Positions 9,616 through 17,481 of a stretch of 64,000 nt of DNA are shown in pieces. The notes beneath the pieces were generated by a model. It was not told the DNA's origin, made no database searches, and worked only from the letters and a program-made list of their open reading frames with translations. The position numbers and the translations under genes are program-made. Source of the stretch: Methyloprofundus sp. GTDB taxonomy: Bacteria > Pseudomonadota > Gammaproteobacteria > Methylococcales > Methylomonadaceae. Numbering within the stretch: the stretch's first letter is position 1; every line of letters starts with the position of its first letter. The stretch spans positions 3,079,630-3,143,629 of the forward strand of contig AP023240.1 of NCBI GenBank assembly GCA_016592635.1, in the 5' to 3' direction.

Positions 9616-12600
9616 TCCTTAACCAAGACATTTAAGTTGGGACTAAACAACTCTTGCGTCATTTTATCCTTGAACACCCAATTTTCATATCGAATGACGG
9701 AAGTTGCTGTAACACCTAGAGGGGCAGCTGTAAATTGCGCACCCCTTGCGCTAATATTAAGGCTATATTTGGACTGCAAAGCTATGTAGTCAGTATATAG
9801 CTCAAGGTCTAAGGCTATAACATTAGCGCTTCTCATCGCATTGGTTAAATGACGATAACTAACACTGATTTTATCCGTAAAAGCTGTGTAATTAGGTGAC
9901 AATTGTGATGCGTACTCTGCAGGTAGTCCTTTTATTAATAACTGATGCAACGCCAACAACTGTGATATTGGCCTAATAAAATTAAAGAAGAAAAAACCGT
10001 TAAGCTCGGCCTGCCAAATTTTACCATCGTCTTTAATCGCGATATCTAAGGTATCGTATGCAACTTTCTGTGATGCCAGCACCTGTTTGAAAGACAATTC
10101 ATTTTCCCACTTACCACAAATGAGCCTCAGTAAGTCTATTAAGTTACTTGCATCCGACATCCCGCTATCGAAGAGCGCTTGTAAAGACTTACCAGGGGAC
10201 ATGTCAACCTGCAGTAAACTAGGCGCAATTTTAGATTGAAGCTCCTTTAACGAGCTATGATAGCTGACCAGTTTACCAAGATAGTTATTCCAGCTGGTCC
10301 AGTTTTCAGCACGCTGCGCTTCATTCGTCGTAAAAGTCAGCACTCTTATTTCTCTATCAATAACTTTATTTTCTATTTCCAGCTCTTCAATTTTAACCTT
10401 GACGGTCGCATCAACTACCATAGCAAGGTCGTCTGTGACTTTCTTTATACTTACATTTGTACCCGCCTCAAAGTGCTTGATATCATCTCTAAGTTCATTA
10501 TTAAACTTCTCATGCGAAACGAATTTATCATCTAATGCCCTGACCTTATTTGCTATTATAATGAGCTTTTGTTCATTTTCAGCCAGGTCTTTTTTGACAA
10601 CAGAAATTGTTTGTTCAAGCGAACTAATCCCACTTATTAAAGTACTTGAAGTTTGATTATTGCTAAGCACCTCGAGCCGGTCTTTTAAGACCTTGATTGA
10701 TTCTGTATTCTCATGCGCAGTATCAATTGCCTTATTTATCTGATTATGGAGGCTATTCTCCATATTAGGCTGCCTGTGGTTTGGCTCTGTTTTTCTTGCT
10801 GAAGCACTCTCCGTTTGTTGAATCAAACGTCCCAGCGTCGCAACTTTTGTCTTATCTGCTTTTTGTTTGATCTTATTACTTAAAATGATAAAAGCGACTA
10901 TCCCGAAAATAATAATGATAATTGATGATAATATTAATAACACGATTTCTTCCTCTACAGGCTCTTGATAACCGCAAATATAGTTTCCATTTTCACGTTG
11001 AATTTTTATTTCACTGCATAGCTCTTCTTCTTTTGCCTTAAAGGCATTGATCGTTAGTGTAAAAAAAGGGTCTTGTGATTTTTCATTGTATTTTCTGAAT
11101 ATTATGGGAAATATATTTTCAGTGATATTTTTATCTAAGGTTTGCACGAAGTCCATTATATTCTCTGCACTAAACGAATCATGTTCATATTTTGCTAGTG
11201 GATGTTCAACCCCTCTATACTTAATATCGACACGTATGTTTCTTTTCTTGGCAGCCCCTTGAGCATTTTTTGTTTGTAAAACATCTGGCGCCTTAATCTT
11301 AACGACGGGATTAATCTCATCAACATTATCAGTTAACTGTTTTTTTAATGTCAGGGTCTCACTGTGAAGGGATATTCCATTTTCTTGATATTTTGTGACA
11401 TTGTTAAGTGATGTTTTAATTTTTTCAATATCAGCATCAATGTCAGTATTTGTGTCATTTCTTTTAGCTTGTAATGCTTGATCTCTAATCCCAGTTGATT
11501 CATTCCATGCGTTAAAAAGCTGTTCCTTCGCATTTTCTATTTTTACAATTGAAATGTTGAGTAATTCGATGTCTGTTTCATCTTTTGCTGCTTCATACGT
11601 CGATCTAGCACTTTCAAATTCATCTGAAGCATTTTGCTCAACTTGCTCTGCCTGACTTAAGAGTTCTGTTATTGTTAATCTGGTCTGTGTTTGCTGTGCC
11701 TCATCTTTAGCCTTTTTAGCAAGGCGAGCATTTATTTTATCCGCCAACATCTTTTTGTACTTATCCTCGGCCTTTTTAACTATGCTCGTCACCTTGTCAA
11801 GTGACTCTGAAACCGACTTTCCATCTGCATCCGCTTTTCGTCTAAATTTTTCAATATCGCTTACTACACTCGACGTTGAAACAGTCTTCTTGAATCTTTC
11901 AATATATTTGATCTTATTTTTCGCTAAGTCAATCTGATCCTCGATTGTCTTACTAGCCTTCTTTAAAATCTTAACATCAGTATTCTGCTTTTTTTGAATA
12001 TTTAAAGTTAACGTTCTTTGTATCTGCAAAATCTTTTCTAATACTATCTTAGCCTGAGTAAGGACTGTATCAATCTTCTTTACATTAGAGTCTTTAATTC
12101 TATTAAATTCATCCTGCTGTTTCTTAATTTTTTTGTTTTCTGCAGCATAGGATTTATTAATGATGTGCTTAAAGTAATTATCTAAATCCAGTGTCACTTC
12201 ACAATACTCCCCCTCTTCATCACCTGTAAGCTCGACCACTTCACTCACTTCCACTCCATTAATCGTCGGCTTACTACAGAATGGTTGTTTTTTTGAATTC
12301 TTAGAATTCATTGTTATTTTAATTGAATAAAATGGCTTTAATTTTGACGATGCGTTATCTCTAAGCAGATTATTAAACAAGAAGTAATCTTTGCAGCCCC
12401 CAGCAATTGGCCTCAATCTAATCTCTATTTCGTTTCCATAGTTCTCTTCAACGCTTAAAATTCCTGATGGTTTTGTTCCTCTGTTCCAAAGACTACCTTT
12501 CGGGTTTCCTTCCGTTAAATTTTTTTTTGATTTTTTATCATTACAAATAAATAAGCGCCAAGGTTGATTCTTAAATTTGTTATATTCCATAGTATTATCA

Positions 12601-13169
12601 AATTCAGAAAAAACTTCGTCATAATCACAACAACTACTATTCATTTTAATTAGGATAATCTGATCATTTTCGGTACCAAGAAATACTGGATTTTGAAAAT
12701 CGCTTTCAAATATTTCTTGTACGATTTTATACCGAGGCAAATTAATCGCTTTATTCATCGAACGACAAACAGTCTTGTATTGTTGACCTTTACACTCTTT
12801 ATTACCCCCCTCGTTATACTTTAATATTTCAAGCTTCCCATTTTGGTAAGTGAGCGTTTTAATCGTTCTTGTTGTAACAATATCTTGAAAATTCAAATTA
12901 AAGTTGCCATCGACAACAATAGACATCTCATTCCAATCATGCGTTAACAAAACTTTATTCGCATTTTGACAGAATGAATCCAACTTAGTACATTTTGTAG
13001 CCTGTAGCATCCCTTGTGTTTTATATGAACCAAGCTTTAGATTATTATCTTGATCAATATTGACAGTGATCGCCATTCGCGTTGTGTTAGCGGCACAAAT
13101 TGGCGAGTAAAGAGATGCAAAAGTGATAACACATAGAGTAAAATTCCGAATCAAATTTAAGCTAATCAT
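9612..13169 (-). CDS. Large coiled-coil inner-membrane protein
   Basis: A 1185-residue protein with a Sec signal peptide (cleavage near PICAA, residue ~26), a beta-rich periplasmic domain (about 27-340) with several cysteines, long coiled coils (about 345-620), a further folded periplasmic part (~640-735), one strong membrane helix at 741-764, then cytoplasmic coiled coils (~800-935) and a helical C-terminal domain. It could therefore bridge periplasm and cytoplasm through a long stalk. No family was recognised. A relic of a second copy of its N-terminal 130 residues lies at 17048-17481, so the family was duplicated in this locus. It starts 20 bases after the stop of the Hsp70-like gene and overlaps the M23 gene by 4 bases. 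Confidence 0.8.
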   Translation of the reverse strand: MISLNLIRNFTLCVITFASLYSPICAANTTRMAITVNIDQDNNLKLGSYKTQGMLQATKCTKLDSFCQNANKVLLTHDWNEMSIVVDGNFNLNFQDIVTTRTIKTLTYQNGKLEILKYNEGGNKECKGQQYKTVCRSMNKAINLPRYKIVQEIFESDFQNPVFLGTENDQIILIKMNSSCCDYDEVFSEFDNTMEYNKFKNQPWRLFICNDKKSKKNLTEGNPKGSLWNRGTKPSGILSVEENYGNEIEIRLRPIAGGCKDYFLFNNLLRDNASSKLKPFYSIKITMNSKNSKKQPFCSKPTINGVEVSEVVELTGDEEGEYCEVTLDLDNYFKHIINKSYAAENKKIKKQQDEFNRIKDSNVKKIDTVLTQAKIVLEKILQIQRTLTLNIQKKQNTDVKILKKASKTIEDQIDLAKNKIKYIERFKKTVSTSSVVSDIEKFRRKADADGKSVSESLDKVTSIVKKAEDKYKKMLADKINARLAKKAKDEAQQTQTRLTITELLSQAEQVEQNASDEFESARSTYEAAKDETDIELLNISIVKIENAKEQLFNAWNESTGIRDQALQAKRNDTNTDIDADIEKIKTSLNNVTKYQENGISLHSETLTLKKQLTDNVDEINPVVKIKAPDVLQTKNAQGAAKKRNIRVDIKYRGVEHPLAKYEHDSFSAENIMDFVQTLDKNITENIFPIIFRKYNEKSQDPFFTLTINAFKAKEEELCSEIKIQRENGNYICGYQEPVEEEIVLLILSSIIIIIFGIVAFIILSNKIKQKADKTKVATLGRLIQQTESASARKTEPNHRQPNMENSLHNQINKAIDTAHENTESIKVLKDRLEVLSNNQTSSTLISGISSLEQTISVVKKDLAENEQKLIIIANKVRALDDKFVSHEKFNNELRDDIKHFEAGTNVSIKKVTDDLAMVVDATVKVKIEELEIENKVIDREIRVLTFTTNEAQRAENWTSWNNYLGKLVSYHSSLKELQSKIAPSLLQVDMSPGKSLQALFDSGMSDASNLIDLLRLICGKWENELSFKQVLASQKVAYDTLDIAIKDDGKIWQAELNGFFFFNFIRPISQLLALHQLLIKGLPAEYASQLSPNYTAFTDKISVSYRHLTNAMRSANVIALDLELYTDYIALQSKYSLNISARGAQFTAAPLGVTATSVIRYENWVFKDKMTQELFSPNLNVLVKE

Positions 13170-13188
13170 AAGAATAAAACTACCTTAC

Positions 13189-15744
13189 TTACAGAGGGAA
13201 AAAACGGTTATTAACATCGTCTGGGGTATTGTCATCATCTATATCTACAATGGCCTCAGGGACGTACACTCTCGGCTCACCGTATTGCCCACCGCCTATA
13301 CTGGGATAGACTTTTACCGTACTATTCCCATCCGCTAGCAGTGTTAATTGTACTTTTTTGTCACCATCATCATCAAAATCACCATCTTTTTCTATGGTAG
13401 AATCATAAATCAACTTCATCCGATACGAGTTTTTATTAAACTCTTTAGTGCTTTGAAAATCATCATGCTCCATTTCAAATATTTTTAAATTATCACTCGC
13501 TCTGGCAGCAGGTCTTAAGCGGATCCCCTCTACGCATCCTTCAATAGAGCCTATATCATCATGACTATTTTTGTTAAATTGAGATCCCTTTTTCACTAAC
13601 GCTATTTCGTCTAATACACCGGATAGTTGGTTATTATGACGCAAAACATAATTTGAAAATGTTCTGTGATTAAAATAATTTAGATCTTGACCAGAATCGA
13701 TCGCATTACAGGCACCAAAAACAACGGTCCGCTTTAAGGCATCTGGTTTGAGCCCCTTATTAGCAAGTGTAATATTACCCAGTACATCAAGTTTTGAAAC
13801 CAATTTAAGGATTATTGTTTCTTGTACTAATGGAAAGAATGCCAATCGACCTGAGATGACAACGTGCAATCCTTTATCAGTTTTTGGTTGCCAGTTTTTT
13901 AATAGCTCATCCACAAACTCTCCACCTACCCGCTCTAAAAATGTGCTTAACTGATTATCACTATTATACAGCGACCCTAAGTTTAACTTAACAGGCTGAA
14001 TCACCTCAATCGATGATAGGTTGTCAATAAATTCGCACTCTAGGCTTTTATAGGCTTCTAATGCCATTGTATATTGATCATTAATCCTATTTTGTTTATC
14101 TTCGTTGGATAATCCATGATCTTCTAATATTTGATACATGGTATTTAAAATGATCTGACCATTACACGGTTCACTCAGAAGCCGGAAGCCATGTTTTGTA
14201 AACTCTAATTTTTTACTCGGGTCGTAATAGAGTGTCGCTATTGATATTTTTATATCAGTCGCCAAATCTTTTACCGTTGACCGCATCTGTTGTAATATGT
14301 TTAGTCCATCTTGATTACCTTCATTTTCCCCAACATTTTCAATATAGCGCTTTTTCAATGAGTGATAACGATCAAAAAAACCAATGTTATAAATAAGGTC
14401 CTCAATAAAATCACCTAAATCAGACTCTTCATCGTAAATTGCGATATTTTCATATAACTGCTTGATCGTCGCACTGTCCATTTTTATAACAGATGGATCT
14501 TTACTGATCGACGTCAGAATATAACGAGAGAAAATGGTATCAAGATCATCACCGCCAATGTCCCACCCGAACTTATTCTCTATATCCATCCGTGGATAAA
14601 TTTCAATTTCACCCTTTGCATTTGTTTGACTTGCCCGAATAAAGGTTAACAACACTGCATCACTTGTACCTGCTCCCAAGTCAAATACGGCCACAGCCTC
14701 TGCCTCATTAACGGTAATGTCGCGCATTCCATTTTTTAGCCGGTAAATGTATTCTGCAGCTGAAGCTTCTGCTTCACTTATAACTTCAATATTATCTGGA
14801 GACATTTCCCAGTCAGGAATCATTGGTTCACCAGCCATTCTGGCATTATTAAAAGCAACCTGTACATTGTGTTTTAATCGTTGCATCATTTTAAAACTGG
14901 CACCATTTGGTACTGTAACAACAATTTTTTCTATCAGCGGACTTGGCAAGCGCCCCCATATTGGATTTTTTTTACACACTTGATTAAACAAATACCTTAA
15001 ATAGGCATTCAAAATAAGCTCTGGTGCTTTTTTCATATCCTCTTCCGAAAGGTGAAAGTTTTCCCAGAAAAGAGATTTTTTATCAATGATTTTTTTTAAT
15101 GAGCTCACGATTCCTGAAGGGTTAACCGCCATCCCTTCATTAATGGCCTCTATGCCCATCCCGACATAGTACTTGTCACCCGTGTTTTGATTAACTAATG
15201 GCGTTTTGAGGTACACGCCCTCTTTGCCTTTCTTAGATGTTATCCAAATTTTTGAAGGGAAGATTGTTTCTACGACCCCTGCATGTCTCGCTGTATTTTG
15301 GATTGAAGGGTCATCAGTCGAAGCGGATTTTTTTAATGCCACACAAGAAGCAGAGGTGCCAAAGTCAACCGCTAAAAAATGAGTTCCTTGTTTTCGTTTA
15401 CTGGTGACATGAATATCTAAGTTCTCTTCTTCACTATTATCTAGGTGAATTCCCGAAAACACGTCGCAAATGAAGTTCGTTGCAAACTGTTGCTTTTCAT
15501 CAAGTGGTTTTTGCACATGAAAATAAAAATAGACGACAGTTCCACCAGCTTCAGGCTCAACTGTCAGTTCTCTTAAATTTGGATCATTTTCTGAAAAACT
15601 GATTTTAAAATATTCATCGGCAGAGGCGTCAACCCGTGTAATAACCCATTTTGTAATCGCCACCAAGCTTTCACTATAATGAAATCTTTTTGCGATAACA
15701 GTGGCATTCGCTCTTTCTTCAAAAGCTATTCTAATTGCTCTCAT
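13189..15744 (-). CDS. Hsp70/actin-fold ATPase with N-terminal extension
   Basis: In this 851-residue protein an N-terminal domain of ~120 residues precedes an actin/Hsp70-type ATPase core. The phosphate-1 loop is LAVDFGTSAS (124-133), the connect/phosphate-2 region is FDLGAGTSD (354-362), the stretch ISEAEASAAEY (~323-333) matches the EPxAA region of Hsp70, DIGGDDLD follows the second phosphate loop as in Hsp70, and VVISGRLAF further on fits the adenosine motif. No Hsp70 substrate-binding domain was recognised; the C-terminal ~150 residues are different and acidic. It is expected to be cytoplasmic and could act as an ATP-driven switch or polymerising scaffold. A relation to SrfB-type proteins is possible but untested. 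The start has AAGGAAT upstream. Confidence 0.83.
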   Translation of the reverse strand: MRAIRIAFEERANATVIAKRFHYSESLVAITKWVITRVDASADEYFKISFSENDPNLRELTVEPEAGGTVVYFYFHVQKPLDEKQQFATNFICDVFSGIHLDNSEEENLDIHVTSKRKQGTHFLAVDFGTSASCVALKKSASTDDPSIQNTARHAGVVETIFPSKIWITSKKGKEGVYLKTPLVNQNTGDKYYVGMGIEAINEGMAVNPSGIVSSLKKIIDKKSLFWENFHLSEEDMKKAPELILNAYLRYLFNQVCKKNPIWGRLPSPLIEKIVVTVPNGASFKMMQRLKHNVQVAFNNARMAGEPMIPDWEMSPDNIEVISEAEASAAEYIYRLKNGMRDITVNEAEAVAVFDLGAGTSDAVLLTFIRASQTNAKGEIEIYPRMDIENKFGWDIGGDDLDTIFSRYILTSISKDPSVIKMDSATIKQLYENIAIYDEESDLGDFIEDLIYNIGFFDRYHSLKKRYIENVGENEGNQDGLNILQQMRSTVKDLATDIKISIATLYYDPSKKLEFTKHGFRLLSEPCNGQIILNTMYQILEDHGLSNEDKQNRINDQYTMALEAYKSLECEFIDNLSSIEVIQPVKLNLGSLYNSDNQLSTFLERVGGEFVDELLKNWQPKTDKGLHVVISGRLAFFPLVQETIILKLVSKLDVLGNITLANKGLKPDALKRTVVFGACNAIDSGQDLNYFNHRTFSNYVLRHNNQLSGVLDEIALVKKGSQFNKNSHDDIGSIEGCVEGIRLRPAARASDNLKIFEMEHDDFQSTKEFNKNSYRMKLIYDSTIEKDGDFDDDGDKKVQLTLLADGNSTVKVYPSIGGGQYGEPRVYVPEAIVDIDDDNTPDDVNNRFFPL

Positions 15745-15752
15745 GCTATTCC

Positions 15753-15973
15753 TTAAATTTTGACCAAGACGATTAAATTAATTTGATATTTTTTCTTAAC
15801 CGAAAAACCAGGAATTTCATTACACCGAATAGTACGATGTAAAATCAATTCAAGATGGGCACCTCGATTTTCAAGTGTTTCTCTGAATTTTCGACCTAAG
15901 ACAGCACTAAAAGTAATGCTATCTTCTCCTATTATCGATGAATGTTCATTTAAAACAGACTCCACACCAGAAA
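15753..15973 (-). pseudogene. C-terminal relic of a second VWA-like membrane protein
   Basis: The last ~70 codons match the end of the 837-residue VWA-like protein encoded at 17481-19994. Shared features in the same order are AVLG-(K/R)-x-FRE, an acidic/aromatic LE stretch, an R-T-I-x-C motif and a hydrophobic tail ending in VxKV/VxKI. The frame runs straight into the end of an IS3 element at 15974, which supplies the first ~9 codons of the open frame (from 16001), so the upstream part of the gene is gone. It ends 9 bases before the Hsp70-like gene. This shows that a second VWA-like gene once stood directly upstream of the Hsp70-like gene. Confidence 0.75.
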
Positions 15974-16020
15974 TGTAATGGTCAAGTAAAACAGGATACA
16001 TTCTTAGGCTATTTTTCTCT

Positions 16021-17042
16021 GGAATTCACGCTCAAACTCTAAGGGTGATTTATAGCCCAATATAGAGTGTGTTCGCTTACCATTATAAAAAGCCAGATAA
16101 TCAATAACTGAAGTTTCCCAATAATTTTTTATGGTAAAATTGACATGATGCTACAACCACATGAAAAATCTACCCTTTTTGTTCATTTTAAATTACTTTG
16201 CCTAAAGGGAATAAAATGGGGGTTTGCTATAAACATGGCAAAGCCACCTAAAATAACCTTCGACGCACCAGTATTGCGTGCAGATGCCTCTCAATAATTG
16301 GGAAACTTCAGATCAATAATACTCAGCTTTGCTGCTTCTTTCGTTCTGAACTTTTCGTAATTTAATTGTTCATGCTTTAAACTGCGGAAAAATCGCTCTG
16401 TAGGGCTATTATCCCAGCAGCTCCCCTTCCGACTCATGCTTTGCTCCATTTTCATGATATTCAAGTGAACGCGGCACTCTTTGCTTGCATATTGGCTACC
16501 ACGATCCGAATGATGCAATAGTCCAGGCTTAGGTTTTCTACGCCAAAAAGCCATCTGTAAAGCATCTAAACAAAGTGAAGTACGCATATGATCGTTAATC
16601 GCCCACCCTACGACTTGGCGTGAAAACAAGTCGATAACAACAGCCACATAAAGCCAGCCTTCAAGTGTCCAAACGTAGGTAATATCGGTAGTCCATACCA
16701 TATTAGGGGCTTTAGTCACGAACTGCCGATCAAGCTTATTGGGAGAGATGGCATCATTGTGATCGCTGTCGGTCGTCACTTTAAATTTCTTTGGGTAACG
16801 CACTTTTAACCCGAGCTCTGCCATCAAGCGCACTACTTTATATCGACCTGCCTTAATGCCGTGTTATTAAGTGCATCTGACATGCGACGACTTCCATACA
16901 CTTGTTTATTTTCATAAAAAATCTGTTTAATTTTTTCTTTTAGCTCAGCTTCTTCTTTTGTTTTATTCTGCCTGTCAGGGTTGTTGGCCCAAGCATAATA
17001 AGCACTGGTACTGACCTTCATGACACGACATAAGGTGGTCAC
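16021..17042 (-). pseudogene. IS3-family transposase OrfB, broken
   Basis: The reading frame begins with VTTLCRVMKVSTSAYYAWAN as in the copy at 33492-36939, where this sequence follows OrfA. The helix-turn-helix-like N-terminal part is followed by a frameshift (…SDALNNTAL… versus …SDALNKIGL… in the other copy) and then by the rve integrase core with its first catalytic Asp in TTDITYVW, second in HHSDRGS and Glu in SPTERFF. The C-terminal part is split by the MITE at 16108-16311 and resumes as the tail that ends near 16021. The product cannot be made as one protein. Confidence 0.85.
16108..16311. mobile_element. MITE with 15-bp terminal inverted repeats and 8-bp target duplication
   Basis: A 204-bp element begins with CTGAAGTTTCCCAAT at 16108 and ends with the reverse complement at 16297-16311 (15 bases perfect, similarity continuing a few more). 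It is flanked by the direct repeat ATCAATAA (16100-16107 and 16312-16319). Removing the element and one repeat restores the IS3 orfB sequence seen intact at 36800-36830, which proves insertion. A 20-codon open frame (16235-16297, starting MAKPPKITFD) is probably the remnant of a parent transposase or passenger gene. The parent IS family was not recognised; 8-bp duplications occur in several families. Confidence 0.85.
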
Positions 17043-17047
17043 CGGGT

Positions 17048-17481
17048 ATTATTCATCGAACGACAACAGTCGTGTATTTTTGATCTTTACACTCTTTATC
17101 ACCCTCCTCGTTATACTTTAATATTTCAAGCTTCCCATTTTGGTAAGTGAGCGCTTTAATCGTTCTTGTTGTAACAATATCTTGAAAATTTAAGTTAAAG
17201 TTGCCAGTGTCAGTAGCGACGACAAAAGACATCTCATTCCAATTATGTTTTAACAACTTTTTATTCGCTTCTTGACAGAATGATTCATAATTATTATTAC
17301 ATTGTGTAATCCTGTTGCAACCCCTGTGTTCTATATGAATCAAACTTTAGATTATTATCTTTACAACATTGACAGTGATCGCCATTCGCGTTGTGTTAGC
17401 CGCAGCAGGGGAGCTCATTAAAGCCAATGCCATTAAACATGTGCAAAGGCCTGATATTGCAGTAAACCACCTAAAAGTCAT
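17048..17481 (-). pseudogene. N-terminal relic of a second 1185-type coiled-coil protein
   Basis: The ATG at 17481 overlaps the stop of the VWA-like gene (TAATG), and the first codons give a signal peptide ending SSPAAANTTRMAITVN, matching ICAANTTRMAITVN of the intact 1185-residue protein. After a frameshift the similarity resumes (NWNEMSFVV, GNFNLNFQDIVTTRTIKALT, NGKLEILKYNE) and stops at the IS3 junction near 17047, corresponding to about residue 135 of the intact protein. Together with the VWA-like relic at 15753-15973 it shows that a gene pair [VWA-like, coiled-coil] was present twice and that the second pair was mostly deleted around the IS3. Confidence 0.85.

Larger units (their letters stand above)
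15974..17047 (-). mobile_element. Truncated IS3-family element (copy 1) with MITE insertion
   Basis: The right terminal repeat (TGTAATGGTCAAGTAAAAC read from 15974) matches the ends of the fuller copy at 33492-36939. The left end and all of orfA are missing: near 17047 the element passes directly into a relic of a native gene. The remaining orfB (16833-17042 and 16291-16832 are its two readable pieces) is interrupted by a frame change near 16840 and by a 204-bp MITE at 16108-16311. The DDE region (WTTDITYVWT, HHSDRGSQY, SPTERFFRSLK) is still visible. The element is dead. Because both its flanks are fragments of native genes, it marks a deletion in the envelope locus. Confidence 0.85.

Noticed and set aside
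15753..16001. 82-codon frame as a complete small gene
   Set aside because: Its first codons come from the IS3 end and the rest is the tail of a VWA-like protein, so it is a relic, not a small gene.
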